The notes under the pieces were generated by a model. That model was not told where the DNA came from. It was given only the letters and a program-made list of their open reading frames with translations, and searched no databases. Below are positions 41,860-64,000 of a stretch of DNA of 64,000 nt, in pieces. The number at the start of each line of letters is the position of its first letter. Position 1 is the stretch's first letter. Made by a program: the position numbers and the translations under genes. Source of the DNA: Echeneis naucrates (Eukaryota > Chordata > Actinopteri > Carangiformes > Echeneidae); NCBI RefSeq assembly GCF_900963305.1, contig NC_042515.1, positions 13,823,623 through 13,887,622 on the forward strand, given 5' to 3'.

Positions 41860-44800
41860 ACATCCTTTTATTTAAACATTTTGAAATACATCACACCATA
41901 AATACTGTCTCACCTAAGCGCAGAATTTGAAGTAAAGCATTATTTATGGTATAAATGTGAAATAAAGTCATACTGCCACAACTGATTTTTCTTGTGTCTA
42001 AATAATTATTACGCAAGACATATTTTTGAACATCCATTAATGACAAATTGAAAGAATTGCTAAATAAAAAAAAAAGCTGTTTGTATTGAGCTGCCTGATG
42101 TTAGCTTGTAGTATCCAATATGAGGGGAGGATTGTTGGGGCTAAATTATGACTGTCACTTTACATTTTTATCGCAGTCATGAAAAGCTTGAGACAGATTC
42201 AGAGCAGGTATAAGTAGGCTTAACTGCAAGGCGACACTGAGATTAAGCATGAGAGTTTTTAACACTGAAGCAGCAGCATACCAAAGACTGAGCCTGAGAA
42301 ATGTTACAGAAGCCGACAGCGCATAAACAGAACAGGGCCTGTTTATTTTCAGCTCCACTCAGGTGAGGACGAGTGAGGATGAAGGTGCTTTTATCAATGA
42401 TTCAAAATGATTCTGCTCAGGACTTGGGGTCACCTTAAAATGACCAAGTCACCATCACTTTCTTTCAGCCATTATTTTGTGCATGTAGGAACATAACGCT
42501 CGGTCATCAGATCAGCCTGGAGCAGGTAATTTGTGTCTGCTTCCTGTGTGATGGCATGAATATCTGCTAACGGCGGCGTGAGACGCGCTCATGGGATGGT
42601 TTTTGGAGGCGTCACCGGAGAGCTTCAGTTTCATCCAGGAAAGTTGATATGACTCACTGCTTTGACCCTCATGAACAGCAGTTATATAATCTCTTCAGTG
42701 TGCAGTGCCATTGTTATTTGTCTCTGATGCTGTTATACATCACCTGCTAAATCAAATGCAGCAAAACCTTTATGAACGCAATTAACCAAAATATTATACA
42801 ACAAATTGAAAAATGTGCAAATGTTTTTAGCTTCCTCTTGGTGAGCAATCCTTTTGATACCCACATCTAAGTCAGTGCTCTTGGCTGGTTTTAGGACTGG
42901 AGAGGCAAAAGTTTAACAGTCCAGTTTGTCATGATAAATGTTTGAACCAACATCCTGTTGTAAAGCAGTCTGCAAACAAACATAAAATTTTGTACATTTT
43001 ATGTATATGTTGTATTTGTTTTTCCCCCCTCAGGTGGAGCAAGGGGTGATGAGGGACAGTCACCTTACAAATCAACAATTACCAATGTTGTCAGTCAGCT
43101 GGCAGGGGAAGATAAGTTATTTCAAACAATACTGAAAGGTTTATCAAAGGACTCAAACACGAGGGAGGACAGGACGAAGGTGGTGGAGCTAGAAAATTAA
43201 ATCAACGAGGCATAGTCTACCTGCCTTTCTGGAAATCAAACACACAGAACAAAATGCTGACTGCCTGCTCTAAAAAAAGGGCCGCCAGAAAAATCCAGGG
43301 CATGGCACCCAACACTGACCTGGCATGTCTACTCAAAAAGCCAGCCAATTTACTTACCTACCCTCCTCCTCTCACCAGAAATCAAATCTTATCAAAAAGA
43401 CCACTGTCAAGGTGTGCGTGCGTGTTTTTTTTAAAGACTCCCCTACCCTGCTCCTCATTCAGGCCCTCTTTATATGGAGGACTCCAGGCAGGTGATCCTG
43501 GGACAGCACTAAGTAGATGGATCAGTGTGCTCAGGTGGAGCCCATTCACCCCAATCAGCGGGAAACGGGCGTCCTCTACCTGGCACCTTACAGTTTTCTG
43601 CCAATATCTGTTTAATCTGTCACCTGATGCAGGGACACTGAAAAGCAGAACTGAAACTCTGACATCCACTGAGCGTATGGATGGGCAATGAGCTCCGAGG
43701 CACAGACAGGTAGAAGGGCCCAACCCTCCTGTCAGCCTGGGAAACATCTACAGACAGATTCACTCCTAAAATTGCGAACACACTTCTCAGCTGCGTTCAG
43801 TGCAAAAAATATCGCCGTCCAAAATAGCTTTTTAGAGAGACTTTAAAGCTGAAAGGAACAAGTTTGTGTCTTTGTTCAGCAGTGTGCTGATTGAAAGGTT
43901 TGAACTGCTGCAGTTCAACTAACCACACATAGAGAGGTGCTGACTTTTCAGACCTGTCTGCACACATCAGTATCCCTGCTGATGAACATATAATTATATC
44001 TTAAACATGCAGTAAATATGGCTGTATGTAGATCAACAGATCCCTGCTGGAAGTGCTCTGGGTTGCTTCGTATATTACTGACCTTTTCTCCTTGTGGATC
44101 CTTTTTTACATTGGCTGCTACAATTACTGGAATTTCCTGCAGACATCAGTCATGTTTCATCTGATCTGGTATAATCTTTAAATAGCTGTTTCAATCTGAT
44201 TTATGAAATAATATAATTTTGTCTCATGCCCAGTTACTTGAAAGCCAATTTCCATAAAACTAATAAAGTGCATAGAGGAAAGTGGATAAATGTTACATAT
44301 CTTATTCTATTTTTATTCAACTGGTTTACTCCACTCATAAAAAAGCATGTGCAACACAAATGAAAACACAATAATTCAAACGTCACTCTAGACACATCAC
44401 ACATCTTCAGTTGTGAGTAAATTGACAGGAACATTACATAAGCCCAAATAATTGTATCAGCCTGGCTTCAGACATTTTTCATAAAGTGAGGGCTGTAATT
44501 GAAAATAATGAAACCTAATATGTGCTTCCATTGCTTAAACACACAGATATGGTCATGAAAGCAGAAACTTAAGTCAAGAGAAACAGATACACAGAGTGCT
44601 GAAGCAACAATGTAAGTCAAGATTAATTTTGTTATTGCTGATCCTGTAAGATTTGACACATCACATGTTGCATGCCTCAGACCTATTACACCCTTTATTA
44701 TAAATTTATTATAAATCATCTTCTTTGATGGACGCTCATGTTCAAGTCATCAGTGGAGCACAATGTTTGACATGCTTTCCATCCCACTTAGTCACTAGAC

Positions 44801-46870
44801 TCTCATTGGGTGAGCATAATCTTCCATCAAAGTGTATGTGCACGAGAGATGAATGCACTCCAAACATGTAATAGGTTGACACGTGGAATCACAGAGTGAA
44901 GGCGCATGGTGATCTGTCTGTAGGTATTATTTACAAATTCTGATTTATAGGGAACATAGATCTGTTGACCTTATTGTTAAAGTTCGATTTATTATCTTAA
45001 TGAGGCCTTAACATACCCACCATTATTTTTGATATCACCGTATCTATATCTGATGTACTCCCTATGAATGTCCTCCTGCAATATACTCAGCATGAAATCA
45101 GATACAGCAAATACATGATATCAGAGGAAGGTCACAGGAAAACTTAATGTTAAGTTTAGTCTGTGGTCCAATGAGCAGTACCAGGATGTTCATTTTCTCA
45201 ATGAAGTGTGTGTTTTAATGTCTGGGATGGATGAAGCCTGGTCAACACTGAATCAGTGATGTGACACAATTTAATCAGCAGAATCATGATTTCACATGAT
45301 TTTTAGGGAAAAAAAAAAAGAATCCAAATTTTCCTTAATGAAAAAAATATGTGATGATGGCATGGCTTTTCTGCAGAAGCTTACAGTTAGAATTTTTAGG
45401 CACAACCACTGCAATGAGATTAAAAAAATTATGTACTCATGCAAAAAAACCAGGACACCCACTGTATATTCCACACAGCACTTCTGCCATAACAATAACA
45501 CATGAGATATTCTGAATGATTTCTCTTTAAGGGGAATATCTTGACATTATTTGAAAGATGCTTTGCTTTAATGCAGAGTTAGATGAAACATTCAATTTAG
45601 GATTACAGACAGCAGCAAGTTAGTTTTATGTTATTGTAAAGATATGAGTGGAACGGATCTTCTCATCCGGCTCTGAAAGAAAATAAGCAGCCTTGAATCA
45701 TTTTTTTCTAGGAAGCATCCAGATACATTTCATTAAACAGAACATCATCTTCGGACTCGGGACATGTCCTTATTGCATTCATTTGCTTTGACTAGTTATG
45801 GCAAGATATTTATGCAACAATTCTCTAACATGATGAGATATAAGAAATAAGAGTCAGATCCTACAAACAGTAGAACACCAATTATAATATGCAATAAATG
45901 CTATATTTGCCTCTTATTTACAGCTACATTTATACAAATGTGAGCCAGCAGCTCGCAACAAAATCACAAGTAGAATTCTGAACACTCAGATCTTGGAAGC
46001 TAAAGAGAATCCTTATAAAACTACATCCTATAAATTAATTCAGAGCTTCATCACCACTTTGCCCTTTACAACCTTTCACTCATGTCTGTGTTTGACTGCT
46101 TCACCAAAATGATCAGAGGACGCGGAGTTGGAGCGTAGGCACACCATTTTCACATGCTGCATACAACGTGAATGAACAAAACAACGAAGGGTAAAGAGTC
46201 TTCCAACTCACTCATTGTTTTGACCAGCTTTAACACCATGAAGCTGCAAGCTGTCCCAAATTTTCACCTGTGCGACCAGATATAACACTTGTTTCCTGAA
46301 GCACATCAACTGGCAAGTCAATGAGTTATAATTGAATACAAAACAGACACAATCATGTCAAGTATGGTACAGATCATTATTTTCACCTCAGTTTTTTTTA
46401 TTATTATTTAACAAAAACTGATGTGATAATAAAAAACACAAAGTTGCCACACGCAAATGAACGTTATTTTCCGATCTTCTTGCATACAAAAATACATCCA
46501 ACTGAATTCCAAGATTCAAAATATCTTCTGTCATGATACTACATCAGATCTACACAGGAGTGTACTTTGACTGAACAGCTTCCTCCACTGACCTAGAGCG
46601 AGTGAAGTCGGTCAGAAAGCAGAAAACATATCTGAAAAACCCAAACTGGCTTGATTCAAGTGACATTACTGTAAGTGGGATATTGCTGCCTAATCGATGA
46701 TATCACTATCTCAACTACATGCACGGTGTGGGAAAAAAAGGATTTCAGGAGAAATTCTAGATTGAGCAAAAAGCATTTTTGTTTCTGTGTATGAGGATCT
46801 GCAGCTGCCAAGAAAACAGCTGGGCAGGGGAGCTGCATGCTAGGATGCTACTACGTGTCATGAAATCAGT
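41860..46870. other. Intergenic DNA between the V2-type receptor and crbn
   Basis: About 5 kb of mostly AT-rich DNA between two convergent genes. The longest open frames (plus 43254-43691; minus 43382-43747) overlap in opposite strands and match no family I know. The human CRBN neighbour TRNT1 is not present here. No tRNA, transposon end or exon was recognised. Confidence 0.55.
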
Positions 46871-46893
46871 CTATTTTTCCATTTCTTTTTCAG

Positions 46894-46899
46894 TTTATT
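46894..46899 (-). terminator. crbn: Candidate crbn polyadenylation signal
   Basis: TTTATT on the plus strand reads AATAAA on the minus strand, about 255 bp past the crbn stop. It is the nearest canonical signal I found; other candidates lie farther downstream (near 46397). Confidence 0.45.
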
Positions 46900-47153
46900 A
46901 CAATGCATCGATTCCTCCCACCACTTTCTTCACAATTTAAGAACCTTTAAGAACAATCAATGATTCTGACCTGGTTTCTAATAAACGTGCCGACTGCCAT
47001 TTAAACGCTGCATGACCTTTTCACTAATATGATGGATTTGCTGCCAGGGGTGACAGGCAGGGTGTGATGGATTGATTTCTAAAAGTAATCACAGCCAGAG
47101 AGTGGATGAAGATCCAGGCTTTGGGGGGGTTTCGAAAGGTTGATGGTCGCACT

Positions 47154-56095
<8,942 letters not shown>

Positions 56096-56454
56096 ATCCC
56101 TCTGTTTACAACACGGACTTCTTCTTCTACGCCCTTCTGCGGCGGCCGCGCCGTTCAACTACGGCGGCCTGCGAGTGCCCCCTGCCGACAAATGGGCCGC
56201 TCACAAACAAAAACTTAATTATGACCAAAACAGAGGGGTAAACAAAATGTGAATAAGAATGACATTTCCGTTACAAGTCATCACACGAAACAAAATAAAT
56301 GAACACAGTTCAGAAACAATATGTCACAGGGCAAAGACAACCTTTGGGGAAATAGATAAATTAGAATTGCAATTAGTTACCAATAATTTTGTGTCCAATC
56401 TGAAATAAAGAGACTTTATCACACTGATCAATCTTCATTCCTACCCTCACCTCT
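56096..56454. other. crbn 5' UTR/promoter and short intergenic DNA
   Basis: The first 100 bp or so upstream of the crbn start is GC-rich, with GCGGCCGC at about 56142-56149 and no TATA box, typical of a broadly expressed gene. The rest is AT-rich intergenic DNA. Confidence 0.5.
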
Positions 56455-56645
56455 GCTGGAGAACTCGATCATGACCGAAAGAACAAGATCGTGGGTACAA
56501 GCGACCAAAATGAGCTTCCACAGAAGGCCTCAGAGATGGGGAGAGGAGCCAGTAGATGTTCGGGTATCTGCTGAGGATGCCACCTGGGAGCCTCCCTTTG
56601 GAAGTGTTCCAGGCACGTCCAGCTGGGAGCGGACCATCCCTCATC
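56455..56645 (+). mobile_element. Eroded LINE-like repeat fragment
   Basis: TCGTGGGTACAAGCGACCAA, ATGAGCTTCC, CTGAGGATGCCACCTGGGAG, CCTCCCTTTGGAAGTGTTCC and AGGCACGTCC resemble a frequent fish repeat whose frame encodes the C-terminal RMPPGRLPGEVFQARP-type end of a LINE reverse transcriptase. It is shortened and diverged here, with no intact protein. The clade is not assigned. Confidence 0.5.
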
Positions 56646-57014
56646 TTGTTTCCTTAAATCAAGACTTCTGCCTTTTAATCCTCACACCTCAAATCGCTTT
56701 GTGATATAGTTATTGCAATGGGTGTGAGCATCTTAGTGCAGCCCTCATCTGTCCTGAAGCATGTGAAATGTAGTCACATACAGGATGCTTTTTGGTTCTC
56801 TATCATTTGTATTTTATAGGATGAGCTCTGTGCTGTTTGTCTCAGTCATCAGGACCTCACTGAACACCAACATTTCATTTGAAACTTTGCAGCCCCATCT
56901 AGAAGTTTCTTTATACACTTTGTGATCTCCAGCAGTATATACAGAGCACCCACAGACATCCTGCACAAACCAATGAAGAGGCTGAAACCTGCGGTTACAT
57001 TTTTTTAAACAGTG

Positions 57015-57024
57015 TTTATTTATT
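57015..57024 (-). terminator. rpl41: rpl41 polyadenylation signals (two overlapping)
   Basis: Plus-strand TTTATTTATT reads as two overlapping AATAAA hexamers on the minus strand, about 250 bp after the rpl41 stop codon. This 3' UTR length is usual for vertebrate rpl41. Confidence 0.75.
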
Positions 57025-57271
57025 GTTCAAAACACCAAATGACAGTTGTTGGTAAACATGTATTATGGTCCATGAACAGGGCTGCTGCTCTGATGTTGAT
57101 CTGTCCAGCATCTTTGCCATCTTCATGACAGACATCCACAGCTGGTTTCAACAAGACAAGCTGTCAAGGACTTCCTTTGCTCATGGCGGCTCCATGTGAT
57201 CCACTTCAGCCACACACATTAAGTCATCAGAAGAGGCGCAGATGGGAACCACAGCTGGCACAGATGAGGGC

Positions 57272-59293
57272 TTACTTTGACCTCTGCCTCATCTTTCTCC
57301 TTTTACGCTTCAGCCTGTTGAGAATAAACAGCAGGTGTAAAGAAAACCGTTGAAGATTTGTCCATTAAAAGTACATATTTCTAGACTGGACCTTGCAAGT
57401 CATTCATATTTTTGGCTGTTTTGCCAATTCAAATCTTTTTACTGCCTCCTATAGCTGTACTCAAATAATTTTTGGGATCACTGCCCTTTAAAAAAAAACA
57501 AAAAAAAAACAAGACAAACAGTCTGATGAGAGGGGGAAAGCCAGCATATTAGACGTTTGTCAGATTACTGTTAAATGGAATCTGAACAGCTTCATTTGTA
57601 TTTGTCATCTTTCAGTATGAATACTACAAAAGGTTTTGAGTTTGTACAATTGAAAGTGGACCATTAAAGCTTACCTGCGCATACGCTTCTTCCTCCACTG
57701 AAAGATAAAGGAAAATTCATTAGCATGCACTATGTATAGACAAATCATAACACTTTTCTTACAAAATCAGAAAATGGGGCCTAAGCATAAAGATTAACCA
57801 TTTTTGATTAGACCAGAAATCTAATTATTTCAGAAGAACAAAAAGACATCAAAAGCTGACAGATACACACTTAGGGCTGGAGAAGGCAACCATATTGTCT
57901 AATTTAAGTCAGGTCAGGTTTCATGTCACGTGAATTCAGGAGAGTGAGGAAGCACCAATTGCAAAAGTTCAGTCAGAAACCTTCACCTCTAGGGATAGGA
58001 TATATGGGGAGCAAAACTGTCCAAAGCCTTAGAACTGAGCAAAAACAAATCCAATAATTAGCAGGGAGCCATTACAGTAATAATACTATTATACCCATTT
58101 GTTCCAGTTATAAGACAAGCTGCAGGATTACAGATGTCAAAGTAGGAGATAAATGCAAGCAAGCGTTTGCAGGTCAGCAAATTATACATTGTCCAGTGCT
58201 GTAAAAACAAAACAAAAAACTCCTGATCTGAGCCTTAAGCACTGCAGTTATCAGATAGTACAAGGAGCAAGTGAGTAAATAAGTACTTGTGTCAAGGGTT
58301 TTTGCTAATGTAAAGCTTAGACTGTCCTAACTTGTAAGCCACTTTGAACATAAGCATGTCCAAAAGAAAAATTACATAGGTCTGACTGTAATCAAGCTGA
58401 GGGGAGTTAAATGATTTTTAGTTTCATTACAAGTTGTCTGGCTGTGTCAAAGATAAAACAATGACTGATGAATGGATTTAGTATGCAGAGAAGTTATCAA
58501 ACTAAATTCCAGAAACAGAGTTAATGTTGCAGCTGCAGGCTGTACTTCACACTTAAAGGAAAGGGCAAAATGGGAATTGTTTGAACCGATTTAAGATCTA
58601 AATGTACCAAGTTGGGACATTCTGCAGAGATGCACCAGATCTGAATTATGAATTTTGGTGTGTGGCACGTTTAAAGGATAAGATTAAAAAATAAATAAAT
58701 AAAATATAATTGAATGCTGAGGAGGTTGGGGCTTCTACAGATTAACAGTAAGATTCTATTAATAAGATCACTGTTTGTTTTCATGTATGTGACACTGGAA
58801 GCTGATTTAAGGGGCGTTTATTGAGCCTGCTAGCGCGACATGTGTGTCCTCCCACTTACAATCACGGTGATTGTTTAAATGCAGAGAAACTACTGCAGAC
58901 TAACGTTGCATTGAACATGCCATATATCAGTGCTGCTCTTCGTGCAAATTAGTGATGTGTAGTTTTAAAGTCAGAGCAACAAAAGGTTCAAAGGTTTACT
59001 GTTTCTAACGCTGCGGCATGCACCAAGGCCTGTCGTTAGCATTAGCATCCACAGCAATGCAGGACAACTTGCAATTCAGTCACAAGTTGCATTGTGACTA
59101 AATTGAATAAATTGATATCTACAGTGATTCAGAGTCTGGAGTCACATTCAGCACACACAGTGAAGGAAAACACGTCGTAAATAAGGACATGAGAGTCAGT
59201 AAACACGCTGCACAGCAGCAGTGAGAGGCGGCACGAAGGAAATACAGTCCCTGATCTACCGACATCTGCCACTTTCCTTACCTTGGCTCTCAT
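57272..59293 (-). CDS. rpl41: 60S ribosomal protein eL41
   Basis: One of the shortest eukaryotic proteins: a 25-residue, almost entirely basic helix of the large ribosomal subunit at the subunit interface. Three tiny phased coding exons: 59293-59282 (12 nt, MRAK), 57697-57675 (23 nt, WRKKRMR), 57314-57272 (43 nt, ending KMRQRSK then TAA). The protein appears identical to the near-invariant vertebrate form. A non-coding first exon ends at donor G|GTACGG after 59408; the second exon begins at about 59308 and carries the ATG. The intron between the 12-nt and 23-nt coding parts is about 1.6 kb and has no other feature I recognise. Exons this short are easily missed by ORF-based annotation. Confidence 0.97.
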
Positions 59294-59407
59294 CGTGTGG
59301 AGAAGTTTCTGTGAAAATGAAGCAAAAGGAATTATTAGTAATTGCGGATGATTCGAATAATTCAAAGATTACTTTGGATTGTAGTAGCGGTGAAATCGTT
59401 TCCGTAC

Positions 59408-59440
59408 CTCAAAGCGAGAAGAGCAACGGAAAGAGGATGT
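59408..59440 (-). promoter_or_regulatory. rpl41: rpl41 first exon with 5' TOP motif
   Basis: On the minus strand CCTCTTTCCGTTGCTCTTCT begins at about 59436 and leads to a splice donor after 59408. A C followed by a pyrimidine run at the cap site is the terminal oligopyrimidine element that places ribosomal-protein mRNAs under mTOR/LARP1 control. The exact start base is inferred. Confidence 0.7.
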
Positions 59441-61188
59441 GACGACGAAAAATGGCCGCTATTATACAGCGATTGACGTCATTTTGACGCAGTTGAATCA
59501 CGGGAAATGTAGTCCAAAGACTCCCGAAAGGCCTCTCATAGACTAGGAAGGAGGAACTTTTATGCTGCCTGCTATTTTAGCAGCCTACAGCTGTCTAATA
59601 GGGGCAATTAAATTCTACAATGTAGTAAAGGGACATTAAGACATTTTTGATTCAAACGAATTTGAATTTGCCTTAAAATTAAGCTAAATTAAAAACCACT
59701 CCAGGTGACACCGCCATGATGTCAGTTAAGATTATGTCTACATTAGTCAAAGCTGTCACAAAAATTTCCTGGCCTCTTTCTTCTGAAGAATCTATCTCTG
59801 AAGAATTGATTTTGAGTGATGATGTAAATAACATCTCAGTCAAAAATCTAAAACACTGTAAAGTAAAAGAACCAATGAAGCTATTCAAATATAGATGATC
59901 AAATACAAGAAAGAGATACAAAGGAAAAATGATTTCCAACTGGAACAACAAGTTGTTTGTTTTGTGATCATGGATTTAAATTGTCCACAGGTCACCAAAG
60001 AGTTTATATGCTGCTTGAGAAAATGCCCAAGTTGGTTGAAGCATAGAGAGAAAAAGTAGATCAATCAAGTTCATGCCAGAGGTGCTTGCAGGGAAACCCA
60101 GCCATGGTGTAATTTTCGTCCAATCCAGAACAGCACTGATGAACCAGTAGCGAATCCTTTAAGTGAGACTGTTGTCTTTTCTCAAAGACCAATTAATCCT
60201 GGCAGAAACTCACCAAAATAAAAATGGTCTTAGCTGGTTTTATGCACACAACAATGTACATATATCCAATTCAAATTGTACTATTATGGTACATTCAATT
60301 TAAGTAACTTCAATGCAAATATAATTTGTATATAATCATATAGTCTATATTATAGGACAACTACTCTTGCATCCAGTTTATAGGTGCTGTATCTCAGGTG
60401 CTCTTTATTATTGCCTATATCTGTAAAATTAAGACGATGCTAATTGTACATCAGCTGGTAATTCTGATGTTGCAATGCAGATATTTCAAGTACATAACTT
60501 CACCAGTAACCTTCACACAAAGCAAACCAAAAAGTATGAAAATGTCTTTATTTCATCAGATGTAAAGTACCATCAGCCACTGACTGAGCTAAAAGCAGGA
60601 TATTACGTTTTTTAACACATTCATGTCCTGACAAATCCATCCTAAACCTTCAAATGAATCTCACAGCTAAGATGAGTTCACTCATCAAACTCCGGTGGAA
60701 ATTCCCAGAAAACCTTTTTGAAAAACTTGATGACTTTTAGCATTTGTGATTCACACAAGTGATGATGCAGTAAAGTATGCATGTAACAGGTGTTATAAAT
60801 AGAAAAGTCTTTCAAAAGTGTAATTTATGTCCTTTACTTCAAGGGGAATGGCAGTAAATGTAGCAATTTGTTCCCTTAAGTGAAGTTGATTACAATGTCT
60901 CTTTTTTAGCTTGTGGACTTAAAAAAATATCCTTGTCTTCTGGTTAATTTATTGTTGTAAAAAAAGAAAGAAAGAAAAATGTGTGTGGTTAAAACATTGC
61001 AGCCTTAGCCAAAAAATGTGGGCAGGTCACAATTTCCCATAAAAGCTCACTACAGCTTAACTCAGGAGCAAAGGCCACCCATTATAACACAATTCTTGTA
61101 GTCAGGGCAAATTTGAGTGACATTTTTGAAATAAATGCAACATAATTTCCAGTTTCTGTCTTTGTGGTCAGGACAAAGTTATATTTAA
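59441..61188. other. Intergenic DNA between rpl41 and pa2g4
   Basis: The rpl41 promoter lies at the left edge. The rest is AT-rich, with no supported exon and only weak open frames (90 codons at most). The right part may be pa2g4 3' UTR or downstream DNA. Confidence 0.5.
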
Positions 61189-61772
61189 CCCTTTACTGCA
61201 TGATGCTGTCAAGAAAGAATAGTATTTGGTGTTTTTAAATGTTTAAAGGTCTGAGTTGTGTAATAATGCAATGGATGACAAATTGTCATTCTTACTGATT
61301 GACACTCTTTTCAAGGTGGAAAAGTTCTTCTTCGCCTTCCAAAAAACATCTGGATATTAACTTTGACTCAGAGAAAAACATTTTGATGCCAAAAGGAAGC
61401 ACTATGGAACATTACAGCCAAAACATCTAATTCAAGCTTGAGAGTGCCTGGAGGACCAATGTTTTCACAATGAGATGACAAGTACGGTACAAGCATCCAT
61501 TTATGAACTGCTTTAGATGGATGTCAAGATCAGACCAAATCACTTGCAAAAATTCAGCTTTACTGAAAACTAATTTTGAGCTGTAAATAACAAGCATAAT
61601 GAAGCTTAAATTCACAAAAACAGGCACCAATCACACATTTACCATTTGGCAGCAGGTCTTTTCAAAGTTGTAAAACTATTTGTGAATAGTCTTTATTTCA
61701 AACTTGAGTTAAGAGGTAAGAAAAACACAGCAACAATCCTTCCAGGGTACATTTCCTCAATGCAGTAAAGGG
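61189..61772. mobile_element. piggyBac-like non-autonomous element (584 bp)
   Basis: Flanked on both sides by TTAA (61185-61188 and 61773-61776), the target site of piggyBac elements. It begins CCCTTTACTGCAT and ends with the exact complement ATGCAGTAAAGGG, a 13-bp perfect terminal inverted repeat. CCCTTT-type ends fit the superfamily. No transposase frame is present. It lies 162 bp beyond the pa2g4 stop codon, so it is probably in that gene's 3' UTR. Confidence 0.8.
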
Positions 61773-61934
61773 TTAAGCTTCCATGGTAGAGCCATCAAAT
61801 ATTCAACTGATTCCCAAGTTCTCATGAATTCATCAGTTTAATTTGTGAAATCAACTCTACTATGTGGACATTTTGCTGTCTTCCCTTGCTTCTCTCTGGG
61901 GTCTTCTGTGTGTGGAAAAGCAGTATTTATTTAT

Positions 61935-64000
<2,066 letters not shown>

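Noticed and set aside
43254-43747. Overlapping 145- and 121-codon open frames on opposite strands
   Set aside because: A GC-richer patch opens both strands. Neither product resembles a family I know and neither has phased exons nearby.
56471-56704. 77-codon plus-strand frame between crbn and rpl41
   Set aside because: It coincides with the eroded LINE-like fragment and is not a host gene.

Overview
The window looks like ordinary nuclear DNA from a spiny-rayed (percomorph-type) teleost fish. The signs are intron-rich vertebrate genes with GT-AG splice sites, a fish-type preproghrelin, teleost SINE-like repeats and AT-rich intergenic DNA. I found no viral, plasmid, bacterial or CRISPR content and no convincing unknown multi-gene system. 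The species cannot be named from this sequence alone.

Nine protein-coding genes were resolved by joining exons across splice sites and checking that reading phase is kept at every junction. Left to right they are: fgd5 (minus, 3' end outside the window, 361-8588); a long stretch without recognised genes (about 9-21 kb); ccdc174 (minus, 21148-24134); ghrl, preproghrelin (plus, 26972-27762); tatdn2 (minus, 29268-32796); vhl (minus, 37117-38672); a V2-type vasotocin receptor (plus, 39653-41188); crbn, cereblon (minus, 47154-56095); rpl41 (minus, 57272-59293); pa2g4 (minus, 5' end outside the window, 61935-64000).

The genes from fgd5 to crbn correspond to human 3p25-p26 neighbours (FGD5, CCDC174, GHRL, TATDN2, VHL, CRBN). 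rpl41 and pa2g4 correspond to human 12q13.2, so a conserved-synteny boundary falls between crbn and rpl41. Two pairs are divergent (ccdc174/ghrl and vhl/V2 receptor) and two are convergent (ghrl/tatdn2 and V2 receptor/crbn). The genes do not form one pathway. They are a RhoGEF, a splicing-linked nuclear protein, a gut hormone, a TatD-type nuclease, two E3 ubiquitin-ligase substrate receptors (VHL and cereblon), a neurohypophysial-hormone GPCR, a ribosomal protein and a growth-linked RNA-binding protein.

Mobile elements are mostly short non-autonomous copies. They include a 1.4-kb hAT-like element with an 8-bp target duplication just upstream of the ghrelin TATA box, a 584-bp piggyBac-like element flanked by TTAA next to the pa2g4 stop codon, two smaller inverted-repeat elements, tRNA-type SINEs (one in a crbn intron with a perfect 12-bp target duplication), and an eroded LINE-like fragment. 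The most interesting points are the transposon-shaped ghrelin upstream region, telomere-like CCCTAA repeats where intron branch points should lie, an isoleucine at the cereblon position that governs thalidomide-analogue neosubstrate response, two substitutions in VHL functional sites, and a 21-base poly-G run just inside a crbn intron.
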